This document shows positions 25,713 to 33,761 of a DNA stretch of 34,525 nt, piece by piece (the stretch's first letter is position 1; each line of letters opens with the position of its first letter). Source of the stretch: Stenotrophomonas sp. 278 (GTDB taxonomy: Bacteria; Pseudomonadota; Gammaproteobacteria; Xanthomonadales; Xanthomonadaceae); NCBI RefSeq assembly GCF_003935715.1, contig NZ_RHPP01000030.1, forward strand, positions 1 to 34,525. The letters run 5' to 3'. The notes beneath the pieces were generated by a model, which saw only the letters and a program-made list of their open reading frames with translations, did not search any database and was not told the origin of the DNA. The position numbers were made by a program, and so were the translations under genes.

Positions 25713-25784
25713 CGCCTCGCGCATCTCACGCATCTCGCGCAGCCGTCGCGTCACGCGCATCTCTCGCATTTCTTGCATACAGCG
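25713..25784. repeat. Degenerate 9-bp tandem array B
   Basis: Eight imperfect 9-base units in register, for example CATCTCACG, CATCTCGCG and CATCTCTCG, start two bases after the SMAG head. With array A this gives a symmetrical layout: array, SMAG, spacer, inverted SMAG, array. Confidence 0.7.
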
Positions 25785-26127
25785 GACACCACCTGCGCCC
25801 GGAACTCCGCGGAGGTCGCGCAATGCGGCTGCATCGGTCACTGTGACGTTTTCGGACACTGAGGGAAGAACAAGCACTGCAACAAATTGCAAAACGCTTG
25901 AATCTCCGCACGTCCATTTTCGACGTCACAGTGTCGCTTCTTCAGCGTTTCGCCCATTTATGGAACCGCAATCACAAGAATTCCGCGCCGTTTGCGACGT
26001 TCGCTCAGCAATGTCAACGCAACTTAGGAATTGTCAGAAAACAAGGGGCTTTTCTTTCAACGCGAACCTGCGCATTGTTCGCCGCGAGTGTCGAAGCTCA
26101 AAGGTGGAAATACTGTTGTACGTCCCT
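25785..26127. other. Gene-poor, AT-richer stretch
   Basis: About 340 bases without a supported gene. A frame is open through it from 25898 to the gene at 26255, but its product lacks any recognisable pattern and no ribosome site supports an early start. Base composition is clearly less GC-rich than the neighbours. Short direct and inverted repeats of TTGCA occur near 25880-25900. It may be remnant prophage or satellite DNA. Confidence 0.45.
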
Positions 26128-26231
26128 GGTCGGGAGGGTGGCTAATACAACACCCTCAAACGGGGGAAATACGCCCACCACTGCCACCGTGGCTTCGAAC
26201 CTCCCGACCCCCTCGCCTTTCCGGCGAGGGG
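26128..26231 (+). ncRNA. Candidate structured leader RNA with competing stems
   Basis: A perfect 10-base stem (GGTCGGGAGG 26128-26137 with CCTCCCGACC 26200-26209) closes a 62-base region. A 7-base hairpin (GAGGGTG 26134-26140 with CACCCTC 26151-26157, loop of ten) uses part of the same 5' strand, so the two are mutually exclusive. A third hairpin, CCCCTCGCC/GGCGAGGGG (26209-26217, 26223-26231), ends 11 bases before the GGAGG of the next gene. The layout resembles a riboswitch or phage leader; no known family was recognised. Confidence 0.5.
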
Positions 26232-26254
26232 ATTTCCCCGATGGAGGCCTTTCC

Positions 26255-26524
26255 ATGCCGAAGCTCTGGGCCTTTGTGCCCAATCTGCAGCACTTCCCTA
26301 CTCCGCTTTGCCCGCATTGCGATGAGAGCGCGTCACGTTCCGTTGATCGCGACACGCCCCCTCCGTTACTCAGAAGCAGCGCCGCACGACTGACTGTCGA
26401 GGCGTCAGCGACGTCCGTGTTGATCACGGTAGAGGGCGCGCTCGAGCGTTTGAGCACGATCTCGGCCAGAGGATTGCAGACGGAAATCTGCTTCGCCGAC
26501 AGCGAGATGGAAACCACGCGCTGA
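26255..26524 (+). CDS. Hypothetical small protein behind structured leader (89 aa)
   Basis: ATG 26255 follows a perfect GGAGG by seven bases. The product begins MPKLWAFVPNLQHFP, carries one CPHC pair (residues 19-22), then a Ser/Ala-rich middle and a strand-rich end (SVLITVEGAL, then EICFADSEM). No membrane segment. The frame remains open upstream through the leader, so an N-terminal extension cannot be excluded. I do not recognise the family; the leader and codon use suggest a satellite or prophage origin. Confidence 0.6.
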   Translation: MPKLWAFVPNLQHFPTPLCPHCDESASRSVDRDTPPPLLRSSAARLTVEASATSVLITVEGALERLSTISARGLQTEICFADSEMETTR

Positions 26525-26526
26525 TC

Positions 26527-26552
26527 AGCGAGGCGTATCGATGCGCCTCGCT
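26527..26552 (+). terminator. Hairpin after the 26255 gene
   Basis: A 9-base stem AGCGAGGCG/CGCCTCGCT with loop TATCGATG starts two bases after the stop codon. No T-run follows, so termination efficiency is uncertain. Confidence 0.5.
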
Positions 26553-26577
26553 CGAGAATCACCTGACCCCATGTAAT

Positions 26578-26602
26578 CCCGGGCGCACGCGTTGCGCCCG
26601 GG
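26578..26602 (+). other. Strong hairpin before the 26617 gene
   Basis: A perfect 10-base stem CCCGGGCGCA/TGCGCCCGGG with loop CGCGT ends 14 bases before ATG 26617. It may control access to the ribosome site or end upstream transcripts. Confidence 0.5.
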
Positions 26603-26616
26603 CGAGGATTGGAACG

Positions 26617-26811
26617 ATGACCCAACTGGATCTACTGGAAGAATTCCAGGACGCCGTGCTGGCCGAAGGACACACCGTGGCCTACGTGTGGCGCGACCTG
26701 ATGGAGATGTACGTGGAACTGCACCTGGACCCCATCTCCGCCGAAGCCATCCGCGAGTTCGGATTGACCAAGTGCGCCGCCGCCTGGTCCCTCTGCCCCA
26801 ACCACCCGTAG
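26617..26811 (+). CDS. Hypothetical acidic small protein (64 aa)
   Basis: The ORF starts at ATG 26617, with a GAGGA ribosome-like site about ten bases upstream, and encodes a soluble, acidic, helical protein (LDLLEEFQDAVLAEGHTV, then YVWRDLMEMYVELHLD) ending in CAAAWSLCPNHP. Its TAG stop is the TAG of the GTAG head of a SMAG repeat. No family is recognised. Helical amphipathic sequence and normal codon use support coding. Confidence 0.6.
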   Translation: MTQLDLLEEFQDAVLAEGHTVAYVWRDLMEMYVELHLDPISAEAIREFGLTKCAAAWSLCPNHP

Positions 26812-26829
26812 CGACGCGCCACGCGCGTC
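26808..26829 (+). repeat. SMAG-type repeat supplying a stop codon
   Basis: GTAG at 26808-26811, stem GACGCGC (26813-26819), loop CAC, GCGCGTC (26823-26829). The TAG serves as stop codon of the upstream small gene. Confidence 0.8.
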
Positions 26830-26872
26830 GAAAACCCGGCACGTTCGACGACCCCGACGCGCCGACCAACCG

Positions 26873-26895
26873 GTAGGGTCGCTCGACAGACGACC
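26873..26895 (+). repeat. SMAG-type repeat
   Basis: GTAG at 26873-26876 followed by GGTCGCTCG and a GACGACC right arm; an imperfect stem of the same type as the extended elements. The sequence directly after it is a coding remnant. Confidence 0.65.
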
Positions 26896-27029
26896 GTCCG
26901 CAGCCTGAGTTGCAGCGCGGTGTGGAGCAACTGCAGACGCAGAACCAGCAGCAGTCGTTGGATCAGCAGCGGCAGCAGAGTGAGGAGCAGCAGCGGTCGG
27001 CCAGCAAGTCTGCGGCGATGTCGATGTGA
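26877..27029 (+). pseudogene. 3' remnant of a Gln-rich coding sequence
   Basis: From 26877 to TGA 27027-27029 one frame reads a strikingly regular Gln/Glu/Arg-rich helix (EQLQTQNQQQSLDQQRQQS, then EEQQRSASKSAAMSM). There is no ATG and the frame is closed by TAG at 26874 inside the SMAG element. It looks like the C-terminal end of a gene whose 5' part was replaced, with a SMAG repeat at the breakpoint. The parent gene is not identified. Confidence 0.5.
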
Positions 27030-27036
27030 GGAACGG

Positions 27037-27059
27037 GTAGCGCCGGCCGTTGGCCGGCG
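27037..27059 (+). repeat. SMAG-type repeat
   Basis: GTAG at 27037-27040 followed by stem CGCCGGCC/GGCCGGCG with loop GTT. It sits just before the extended element at 27064. Confidence 0.8.
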
Positions 27060-27063
27060 TTGC

Positions 27064-27132
27064 CGTTTCGGTTTAGGTCAGGCGTTAAAGAACGTTGAGG
27101 GGTTCACGGCGGTCGTCTATCGACCGACCCTA
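27064..27132 (-). repeat. Extended SMAG-type element, copy 2
   Basis: About 70 bases ending in GACCGACCCTAC, with the hairpin arms GGTCGTC/GACCGACC and a conserved flank (CGTTTCG, AACGTTGAG, GGTTCACGGC). The element at 30406-30475 is a near-identical direct repeat. Confidence 0.85.
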
Positions 27133-27195
27133 CTCCTTCGTCGTGCTCTACGAAGCGCGCGCCGACCATCCTGTTATGGGCGGCACGCAGGCAAG

Positions 27196-27858
27196 CTAAA
27201 GATCACCCAGGAACGCGTCGACCTGGGCAACGCAATGCTCGAAACTTGGCGCGTAATCCAGAACCGCGATGGCATCAAACGCCGCGCGCACGCTGGCATG
27301 TGGCGCGTGCATCTGCGACAGGAACGCCTCGCGATGGCGCAGGAGAAACGGCGTCGCAGCAAGAAGCTGTTGAGGCTCACGCTCGATCACAAGTGCGAAG
27401 TCGAAGAGATCGCGCGCCGTCAGCCTGTCACCACGGTGGTACATCTTCTTGGCGATGATTTCGGGCGCAGTCTCCACCTTCACCGATCGACCGCAGATCT
27501 CCCACGTGTCCCAAGCGTCATCGAGCAGATTGGGGGCGGCAACGAAGTCTACCTCGCCCTCCTCGAATTGAAGTTTGACAAAAGAGCCTGGTTGCTCTGT
27601 GTAGTCCTGAGTCAGGTCTGCTGCCGCATCACTCAAACGAGGCGTGACAAAGCCGAGATACTGGGGGTCGGGCACGAAGATGTCGATGTCCTTGCTCAAC
27701 CGATGGTTGTAGCGAAACATCAACACGGTTCCTCCGCCCAGTGTCCAGAACGGATCCGCAATGCCGCCATATGTGCTGATCTCGTCAATCAACTGCAGTG
27801 CCCTTGGGAACAGCTTCTCCCAAGGGCCATCGGGCAGGACTCCGGGCTTCATGCCCAC
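27196..27858 (-). CDS. AbiEii-type nucleotidyltransferase toxin
   Basis: The 220-residue protein matches the AbiEii/AbiGii (PF08843) nucleotidyltransferase family. It has GGGTVLMFRYNHRLSKDIDIF, carrying the GG-x9-10-D-x-D motif (Asp-Ile-Asp), a strand VDFVA for the third acidic residue, and the conserved C-terminal KKMYHRGDRLTARDLFDF. Such toxins modify tRNA or other targets by adding nucleotides, and act in abortive infection or plasmid upkeep. Its start overlaps the XRE gene by ten bases. Partner antitoxins are usually AbiEi-like; here the partner is XRE-type. Confidence 0.85.
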   Translation of the reverse strand: MGMKPGVLPDGPWEKLFPRALQLIDEISTYGGIADPFWTLGGGTVLMFRYNHRLSKDIDIFVPDPQYLGFVTPRLSDAAADLTQDYTEQPGSFVKLQFEEGEVDFVAAPNLLDDAWDTWEICGRSVKVETAPEIIAKKMYHRGDRLTARDLFDFALVIEREPQQLLAATPFLLRHREAFLSQMHAPHASVRAAFDAIAVLDYAPSFEHCVAQVDAFLGDL

Positions 27859-28340
27859 AGCACTCGGCGATGCACGGACAAGGAACGGGCCAGCTTCGCC
27901 ACGTTTCGCCAGATCTTTCTGGGTGGCAGCTGCGCATGCGAGGCCGCCTCTTCCACAGCCATTACGACAACTGGCACGGGTGCCTCGTCGAGCAGATATG
28001 TCACATGGGGAGCAAATGGAGCGGGCACTTCGCCACTTACCAATGCCTCCTCCAGCGCCTCAGGCCTCAGTTCACTTGCGTAGCTGACACTGGCCGTCTT
28101 GGCCGCCATCCAGAGGCCGCGCTTCTTACGGCGCGCCTGCGTATCCAGCTTGGGGCTGTCCAGGCCCAGCACGGCCGCTATCTGCCCAACCCGGTTTACC
28201 CCCAGGTCGCTCAGGGTGCCATTCTCCAACCCAACCAAGGTCTGTCGCGACAACCCGCTCAGATGCGCGAGCTTCACCTGGGACAGACCCAACTCGGAAC
28301 GCCGGGTCCGGACGGCATTTCCTATGTCGATAAGGTTCAT
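27849..28340 (-). CDS. XRE-family regulator/antitoxin of the AbiEii pair
   Basis: The 163-residue protein has an N-terminal XRE helix-turn-helix (residues 7-62: LSQVKLAHLSGLSRQTLVGLENG split at its turn) and a C-terminal helical half (residues 85-163) likely to bind the toxin. ATG 28340 is preferred; GTG 28349 is possible. It precedes the AbiEii gene on the same message. A palindromic operator lies about 25 bases upstream, so it probably represses its own operon. Confidence 0.8.
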   Translation of the reverse strand: MNLIDIGNAVRTRRSELGLSQVKLAHLSGLSRQTLVGLENGTLSDLGVNRVGQIAAVLGLDSPKLDTQARRKKRGLWMAAKTASVSYASELRPEALEEALVSGEVPAPFAPHVTYLLDEAPVPVVVMAVEEAASHAQLPPRKIWRNVAKLARSLSVHRRVLWA

Positions 28341-28360
28341 AAGCAGCACAAACCCCGTTG

Positions 28361-28380
28361 GTGTCCAATATATTGGTCAC
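28361..28380. promoter_or_regulatory. Palindromic operator of the XRE/AbiEii operon
   Basis: A perfect 12-base palindrome CCAATATATTGG (28365-28376) is flanked by GTG and CAC after one mismatched base each side, making a 20-base imperfect palindrome. Its AT-rich centre can overlap a -10 element. The XRE protein is the likely binder. Confidence 0.6.
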
Positions 28381-28412
28381 CTTATACCCGGAGATCCTTG
28401 CCTGCAAGGGTG

Positions 28413-28904
28413 CTATTTGGCATTGCCGGCACGGATACGCCAGCACTGCGCGGCAAAACCCACCAGGAAAACCACGAAGCACCCCAGCAACGCGTGCAGT
28501 ACCACGGGTGCCATCGGGGCAGCGGCGATGGGATGCGAGATGGGCAAGCGTGTCAGAGTTTCATTGGTGCCGGGCACCAGTGACAACAGGAAACTGAAAG
28601 ACAGCGCGAACGTGGACAGGTACGGCGCGAGTTTACCCAGCCAGCGCAACCGTGTCGCAAGTACACCGCCGAATGCGATCAGCAGGACGATCACGCCGAA
28701 CGCGTGCCCTAGATTGAGTCCGCCGGTACTCGAAACAGTGAGGGACGACAGCACCGAAAGCACCAAGCCGCTGAGATATACCTTGCCAGAGCGTGTAGCT
28801 GGATCGATCGCGCGATGGCGGACGAATCCGTACGCGCCGGCGACCAGGGGGATCAGGCTGAGCGCGGTGTGCAGTACGCCGAGGGCAGAAAGTGGGTGAG
28901 TCAT
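28413..28904 (-). CDS. Multi-pass membrane protein under TetR control (163 aa)
   Basis: The 163-residue protein has about five hydrophobic helices (residues 5-25, 43-60, 66-84, 92-112 and 135-155) and a charged GYxxRHR loop, similar to small DUF2306-like or uncharacterised integral membrane proteins. GGAGATTCCG before ATG 28904 gives a ribosome site. A TetR-type operator lies 26 bases upstream, just after the tetR terminator, so the gene has its own regulated promoter. Function unknown. Confidence 0.75.
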   Translation of the reverse strand: MTHPLSALGVLHTALSLIPLVAGAYGFVRHRAIDPATRSGKVYLSGLVLSVLSSLTVSSTGGLNLGHAFGVIVLLIAFGGVLATRLRWLGKLAPYLSTFALSFSFLLSLVPGTNETLTRLPISHPIAAAPMAPVVLHALLGCFVVFLVGFAAQCWRIRAGNAK

Positions 28905-28929
28905 CGGAATCTCCAGTTGCCTGCAATAA

Positions 28930-28943
28930 ACCTACTAGTAGGT
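28930..28943. promoter_or_regulatory. TetR operator before the membrane gene
   Basis: A perfect 14-base palindrome ACCTACTAGTAGGT. The inner ten bases are repeated at 29592-29601 directly before the tetR gene, so the same regulator probably acts at both. Confidence 0.75.
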
Positions 28944-28960
28944 AGGTCCGTCATTTGTAG

Positions 28961-28983
28961 AAAAGGCCCGCCAATGGCAGGCC
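28961..28983 (-). terminator. Intrinsic terminator of the tetR gene
   Basis: On the minus strand an 8-base stem GGCCTGCC/GGCGGGCC (one G-U pair, loop ATT) is followed by TTTTC, starting 11 bases after the tetR stop. Confidence 0.75.
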
Positions 28984-28993
28984 CGTCGTGGCT

Positions 28994-29590
28994 TCAGTTT
29001 GCTGGGGTCAAACGCGCGATCTGGAGCTTTGCCAGCGCTGCAAAGGTGTTGGCGTCGCCAAAGCCACGTGCCGCCAGCATGGCACCATGGACAGCGGACA
29101 TGAACGCCTTGGCCTCGTCTTCCGGGCTCCCCTGCAGCAGCAGTTGGCCCTGCGCCGCACCCTTCTCCAAGGTCAGCGCCAGCCACCCGGTCAGGTCCTC
29201 GAAATGCCCACGCACCTCGGTGGCGATCTCCGGTGGAATCAGCGGAAGTTCTGCAGCCAGCATCGCGCAGATGCAGAACGAGGACGTGCCGCCAGCTATG
29301 CAAGCTGACCAGTAGTCGACGTACGCCTGCAGTTCGCGCAGGGGATCAGCCAGCTGGCGATCAAGCAGGGCCAGGCCATCACGCGCTTCGGCGCGATACA
29401 GCACCACGACCGTGCGTACCAGTTCGGCCTTGCTGGGGAAGTGGTGGTGGATGCTGGCCTTGCTGATGGCGACCCGCTCGGCGATGTCCGCATAGCTGAA
29501 GCCGTTGTAGCCACCGGCCGCAAGCAGAGCACGAGCGTGGCTGACGATTTCGGTCGCTTTGGGGGAGAGTTCGGACTGCATGGCACTCAT
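28994..29590 (-). CDS. TetR-family transcriptional repressor
   Basis: The 198-residue protein has a TetR HTH at residues 10-55 (GYNGFSYADIAERVAISKAS then IHHHFPSKAELV). The ligand domain carries CICAMLAAELPLIPPE, seen in TetR proteins related to the NemR/AcuR group. ATG 29590 or 29581 can serve as start; the frame is open far upstream but that part overlaps the operator. Matching palindromes before its own start and before the next gene indicate autorepression and control of the membrane gene. The ligand is unknown. Confidence 0.88.
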   Translation of the reverse strand: MSAMQSELSPKATEIVSHARALLAAGGYNGFSYADIAERVAISKASIHHHFPSKAELVRTVVVLYRAEARDGLALLDRQLADPLRELQAYVDYWSACIAGGTSSFCICAMLAAELPLIPPEIATEVRGHFEDLTGWLALTLEKGAAQGQLLLQGSPEDEAKAFMSAVHGAMLAARGFGDANTFAALAKLQIARLTPAN

Positions 29591-29591
29591 T

Positions 29592-29601
29592 CTACTAGTA
29601 G
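29592..29601. promoter_or_regulatory. TetR operator at the tetR start
   Basis: Perfect palindrome CTACTAGTAG directly upstream of ATG 29590, shared with the larger palindrome at 28930-28943. Binding here would block tetR transcription. Confidence 0.7.
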
Positions 29602-29690
29602 GTAGTCTGTGGGTCAATACCGACACTCCGACTCGACACAACGCGCTTATTGCGTACACAATTCCGCACACATTCCATTCGGTGAGCGGT

Positions 29691-29990
29691 ATGGCCATCT
29701 CAGCACGTGATGTCGTCTCGTTATCCCAGGCCCGGGCGAACCTCTCGGAGCTGGCTGAACAAGTGAAAGCCGGCGCAGAAAAAATTGTGACCAAGAATGG
29801 AGAAAGCTACGTGGCCATCATCGATGCGCAGCGCCTGGACTATTACCACCAATTGGAGCGGGAACGCATCCATCTCCTGCTCCTCGAAGACGCAAGCAGA
29901 GGTCTGGACGATGTGGCGGCAGGCAACGTGGAAGATGCCCTCCCCGCCCTTGAGGCCATCAAGCGGCGGCGCGCTGAATCCAAGAGGTGA
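29691..29990 (+). CDS. Phd/YefM-family antitoxin
   Basis: The 99-residue protein begins MAISARDVVSLSQARANLSE, the Phd/YefM DNA-binding domain, followed by the beta strand KIVTKNGESYVAIID and a C-terminal helical tail that would wrap the toxin. ATG 29691 is chosen because the domain begins there. It lies six bases upstream of the ParE/RelE-type toxin gene and should repress the operon with it. Confidence 0.87.
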   Translation: MAISARDVVSLSQARANLSELAEQVKAGAEKIVTKNGESYVAIIDAQRLDYYHQLERERIHLLLLEDASRGLDDVAAGNVEDALPALEAIKRRRAESKR

Positions 29991-29996
29991 CCGGCG

Positions 29997-30395
29997 TTGA
30001 ACGTTGCGAAAGATGGATGCATCGTCAGGATCACCGCCAACTTCAAGCGAAATCTTCGTGGCATCGAGGACTTTCTTGACGCGAATGAAGCGTTGGCTGG
30101 GTTCGACGCATTGCTTGAAGAACTCATCGCTACTGTCATACCGAATCTTCGGCTTTTCCCCGCCATGGGACGCACCTTGCTGGATGTCCCAGCCCGCTCG
30201 GTAGAGGCAATACAGGCAGCGTCTCGATTGAGAGGACGCGCGACCCCGGTATTGGAACACGGCTCAGTGCGCGAGTACCTGATGGCTGACTACGTGATGC
30301 TGTATGCCTGTATGGATGGTGAGGTGCAGCTTCTTTCCATTCGTCATCATAAAAAGCTGTCGTTCGACGTTGCCGGTCATTGGGTTGGCCGCTGA
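29997..30395 (+). CDS. RelE/ParE-superfamily toxin (TTG start)
   Basis: The 132-residue product has the compact RelE/ParE fold pattern: an N-terminal strand (IVRITANFKRNL), two helices (IEDFLDANEALAGFDALLE), then strands including LRLFPAMGR, YVMLYACM and the C-terminal VQLLSIRHHKKLSFD. Translation likely starts at TTG 29997, seven bases past AGAGGTGA. ParE members act on gyrase and RelE members cut mRNA; which applies here cannot be told. It is slightly longer than average at the C-terminus. Confidence 0.82.
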   Translation: MNVAKDGCIVRITANFKRNLRGIEDFLDANEALAGFDALLEELIATVIPNLRLFPAMGRTLLDVPARSVEAIQAASRLRGRATPVLEHGSVREYLMADYVMLYACMDGEVQLLSIRHHKKLSFDVAGHWVGR

Positions 30396-30405
30396 CCGTC
30401 GGCAC

Positions 30406-30475
30406 CGTTTCGTTTCAGGTCATGCGTTACAGAACGTTGAGAGGTTCACGGCGGTCGTCTGTCGACCGACCCTAC
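30406..30475 (-). repeat. Extended SMAG-type element, copy 3
   Basis: About 70 bases with the same order as copy 2: CGTTTCG, TGCGTTAC, AACGTTGAG, GGTTCACGGC, hairpin arms, then CTAC at 30472-30475. It is a direct repeat of 27064-27132 and marks the right edge of the toxin-antitoxin island. Confidence 0.85.
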
Positions 30476-30487
30476 CCCTCCGAAACA

Positions 30488-30513
30488 ACAAGGGCACCTT
30501 TCGGTGCCCTTGT
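30488..30513 (-). terminator. Intrinsic terminator after guaA
   Basis: An 11-base stem ACAAGGGCACC/GGTGCCCTTGT with loop TTTC; on the minus strand it is followed by a T-rich TGTTTC. It starts 15 bases after the guaA stop. Confidence 0.8.
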
Positions 30514-30528
30514 CATTCAACAGCAGGA

Positions 30529-32094
30529 TTATTCCCACTCGATCGTCGCTGGCGGCTTGCCGGAGATGTCGTAGACAACGCGGGAAACGCCGCGCAGTTC
30601 GTTGATGATGCGGTTGCTCACGGTGCCAAGGAAGTCGTACGGCAGGTGCGCCCAATGCGCGGTCATGAAGTCGATGGTTTCCACCGCGCGCAGTGCGATC
30701 ACCCACTCGTAGGCGCGTGCGTCGCCGACCACGCCGACCGACTTCACTGGCAGGAACACGGCGAAGGCCTGGCTGGTCTTGTCGTACAGGTCGGCCTTGC
30801 GCAGTTCGTCGATGAAGATGGCATCGGCCTTGGCCAGCAGCTCGGCGTACTCACGCTTCACTTCGCCAAGGATGCGCACGCCCAGGCCCGGGCCCGGGAA
30901 CGGGTGGCGATAGACCATGCTGCGCGGCAGGCCGAGTTCGACGCCGAGGCGACGCACTTCGTCCTTGAACAGCTCGCGCAGCGGTTCCACCAGGCCCAGC
31001 TTCATGTGTTCCGGCAGGCCGCCCACGTTGTGGTGGCTCTTGATGACATGGGCCTTGCCGGTCTTGCTGCCGGCCGACTCGATCACGTCCGGGTAGATGG
31101 TGCCCTGCGCCAGCCACTTCGCGTTGCTGAGCTTGTTGGACTCTTCGTCGAAGATGTCGACGAACAGGTTGCCGATGATCTTGCGCTTGGCTTCCGGATC
31201 GCTGACCCCTTCCAGCTTGGCGAAATAACGATCAGCCGCGTTGACGCGGATCACCTTGACGCCCATGTGCTCGGCGAACATCGCCATCACCTGGTCGCCT
31301 TCCTGCCAGCGCAGCAGGCCAGTGTCGACGAACACGCAGGTGAGCTTGTCACCAATCGCCTTGTGCAGCAGCGCCGCGACGACCGACGAGTCGACGCCAC
31401 CGGACAGGCCGAGGATCACTTCGTCATCGCCGACCTGCTCGCGCACGCGGGCGATCTGGTCTTCGATGATGTTGGCGGCGGTCCACAGGGTCTGGCAGCC
31501 GCACACGTCAACCACGAAGCGACGCAGCAGGGTCTGGCCCTGCAGGGTATGGGTCACTTCCGGGTGGAACTGCACGCCGTACCAGCGCTTTTCCTCGTTG
31601 GCCATGGCGGCAACGGGAATACGGTCGGTGGTGGCGGTGATGGTGAAGCCCGGGGGAGCCTGGGAGACGTGGTCGCCGTGGCTCATCCACACGTTAAGAC
31701 GCGGCTCGCCGCCGTGGTCGCTCAGGCCGGAGAACAGCGCATCCGGATTGATCACGTTGACTTCGGCATGACCGAATTCGCGCTGGTCAGCAGCTTCGGT
31801 CGCACCACCCAGCTGTGCGGCCAGAGTCTGCATGCCGTAGCAGATGCCGAAGATCGGCAGACCGCTGTCGAACACTTCCTGCGGCGCGGCAGGCGCGCCA
31901 GGCAGGGTGGTCGATTCCGGGCCACCGGAGAGGATGATGCCCTTGGCACCGAAAGCGGCGATTTCAGCCGGGTCGTGGTCCCATGCCCAGATTTCGCAGT
32001 ACACGCCGATCTCGCGGATGCGGCGGGCGATCAGCTGGGTGTACTGCGCGCCGAAATCGAGGATGAGGATCTTGTCGTTATGGATGTTGGTCAT
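30529..32094 (-). CDS. guaA: GMP synthase (glutamine-hydrolysing)
   Basis: This 521-residue cytoplasmic enzyme converts XMP to GMP using ATP and glutamine. Residues 1-200 are the glutaminase domain ([12 protein letters not shown], nucleophile Cys in [11 protein letters not shown], and His/Glu in FHPEVTHT). The ATP-pyrophosphatase P-loop SGGVDSSV follows near residue 233. The C-terminal dimerisation domain ends in the canonical [14 protein letters not shown] 32094 gives the usual length; the frame extends further without support. guaB precedes it on the same strand with a hairpin between. Confidence 0.98.
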   Translation of the reverse strand: MTNIHNDKILILDFGAQYTQLIARRIREIGVYCEIWAWDHDPAEIAAFGAKGIILSGGPESTTLPGAPAAPQEVFDSGLPIFGICYGMQTLAAQLGGATEAADQREFGHAEVNVINPDALFSGLSDHGGEPRLNVWMSHGDHVSQAPPGFTITATTDRIPVAAMANEEKRWYGVQFHPEVTHTLQGQTLLRRFVVDVCGCQTLWTAANIIEDQIARVREQVGDDEVILGLSGGVDSSVVAALLHKAIGDKLTCVFVDTGLLRWQEGDQVMAMFAEHMGVKVIRVNAADRYFAKLEGVSDPEAKRKIIGNLFVDIFDEESNKLSNAKWLAQGTIYPDVIESAGSKTGKAHVIKSHHNVGGLPEHMKLGLVEPLRELFKDEVRRLGVELGLPRSMVYRHPFPGPGLGVRILGEVKREYAELLAKADAIFIDELRKADLYDKTSQAFAVFLPVKSVGVVGDARAYEWVIALRAVETIDFMTAHWAHLPYDFLGTVSNRIINELRGVSRVVYDISGKPPATIEWE

Positions 32095-32155
32095 GACGCC
32101 CGGCAATGCAGTGGTGAATACGAAAAGCGATGTGTGCAACAGATGGCGGATAGAG

Positions 32156-32191
32156 AAAGAGGAACGGGAAGTGGCTTCCTCGTTCCTCTTT
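32156..32191 (-). terminator. Long hairpin between guaB and guaA
   Basis: AAAGAGGAACG (32156-32166) pairs with CGTTCCTCTTT (32181-32191), extended inward by GGAAG/CTTCC after a one-base bulge. On the minus strand the right arm ends in TTTCTCT. It could end or attenuate guaB transcription before guaA. Confidence 0.7.
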
Positions 32192-32204
32192 GCTCACCGG
32201 CGCA

Positions 32205-33695
<1,491 letters not shown>

Positions 33696-33723
33696 TTACC
33701 CTGATTTGCCCCCGATGGGCAGG

Positions 33724-33754
33724 GGGCGGATGCGACGCTGTGTCGCGTCCGCCC
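33724..33754 (-). terminator. Hairpin after folD
   Basis: A 13-base stem GGGCGGATGCGAC/GTCGCGTCCGCCC with one mismatch and loop GCTGT starts seven bases past the folD stop. It lacks a T-run, so it may act mainly as a transcript-end barrier. Confidence 0.55.
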
Positions 33755-33761
33755 ACACCAT

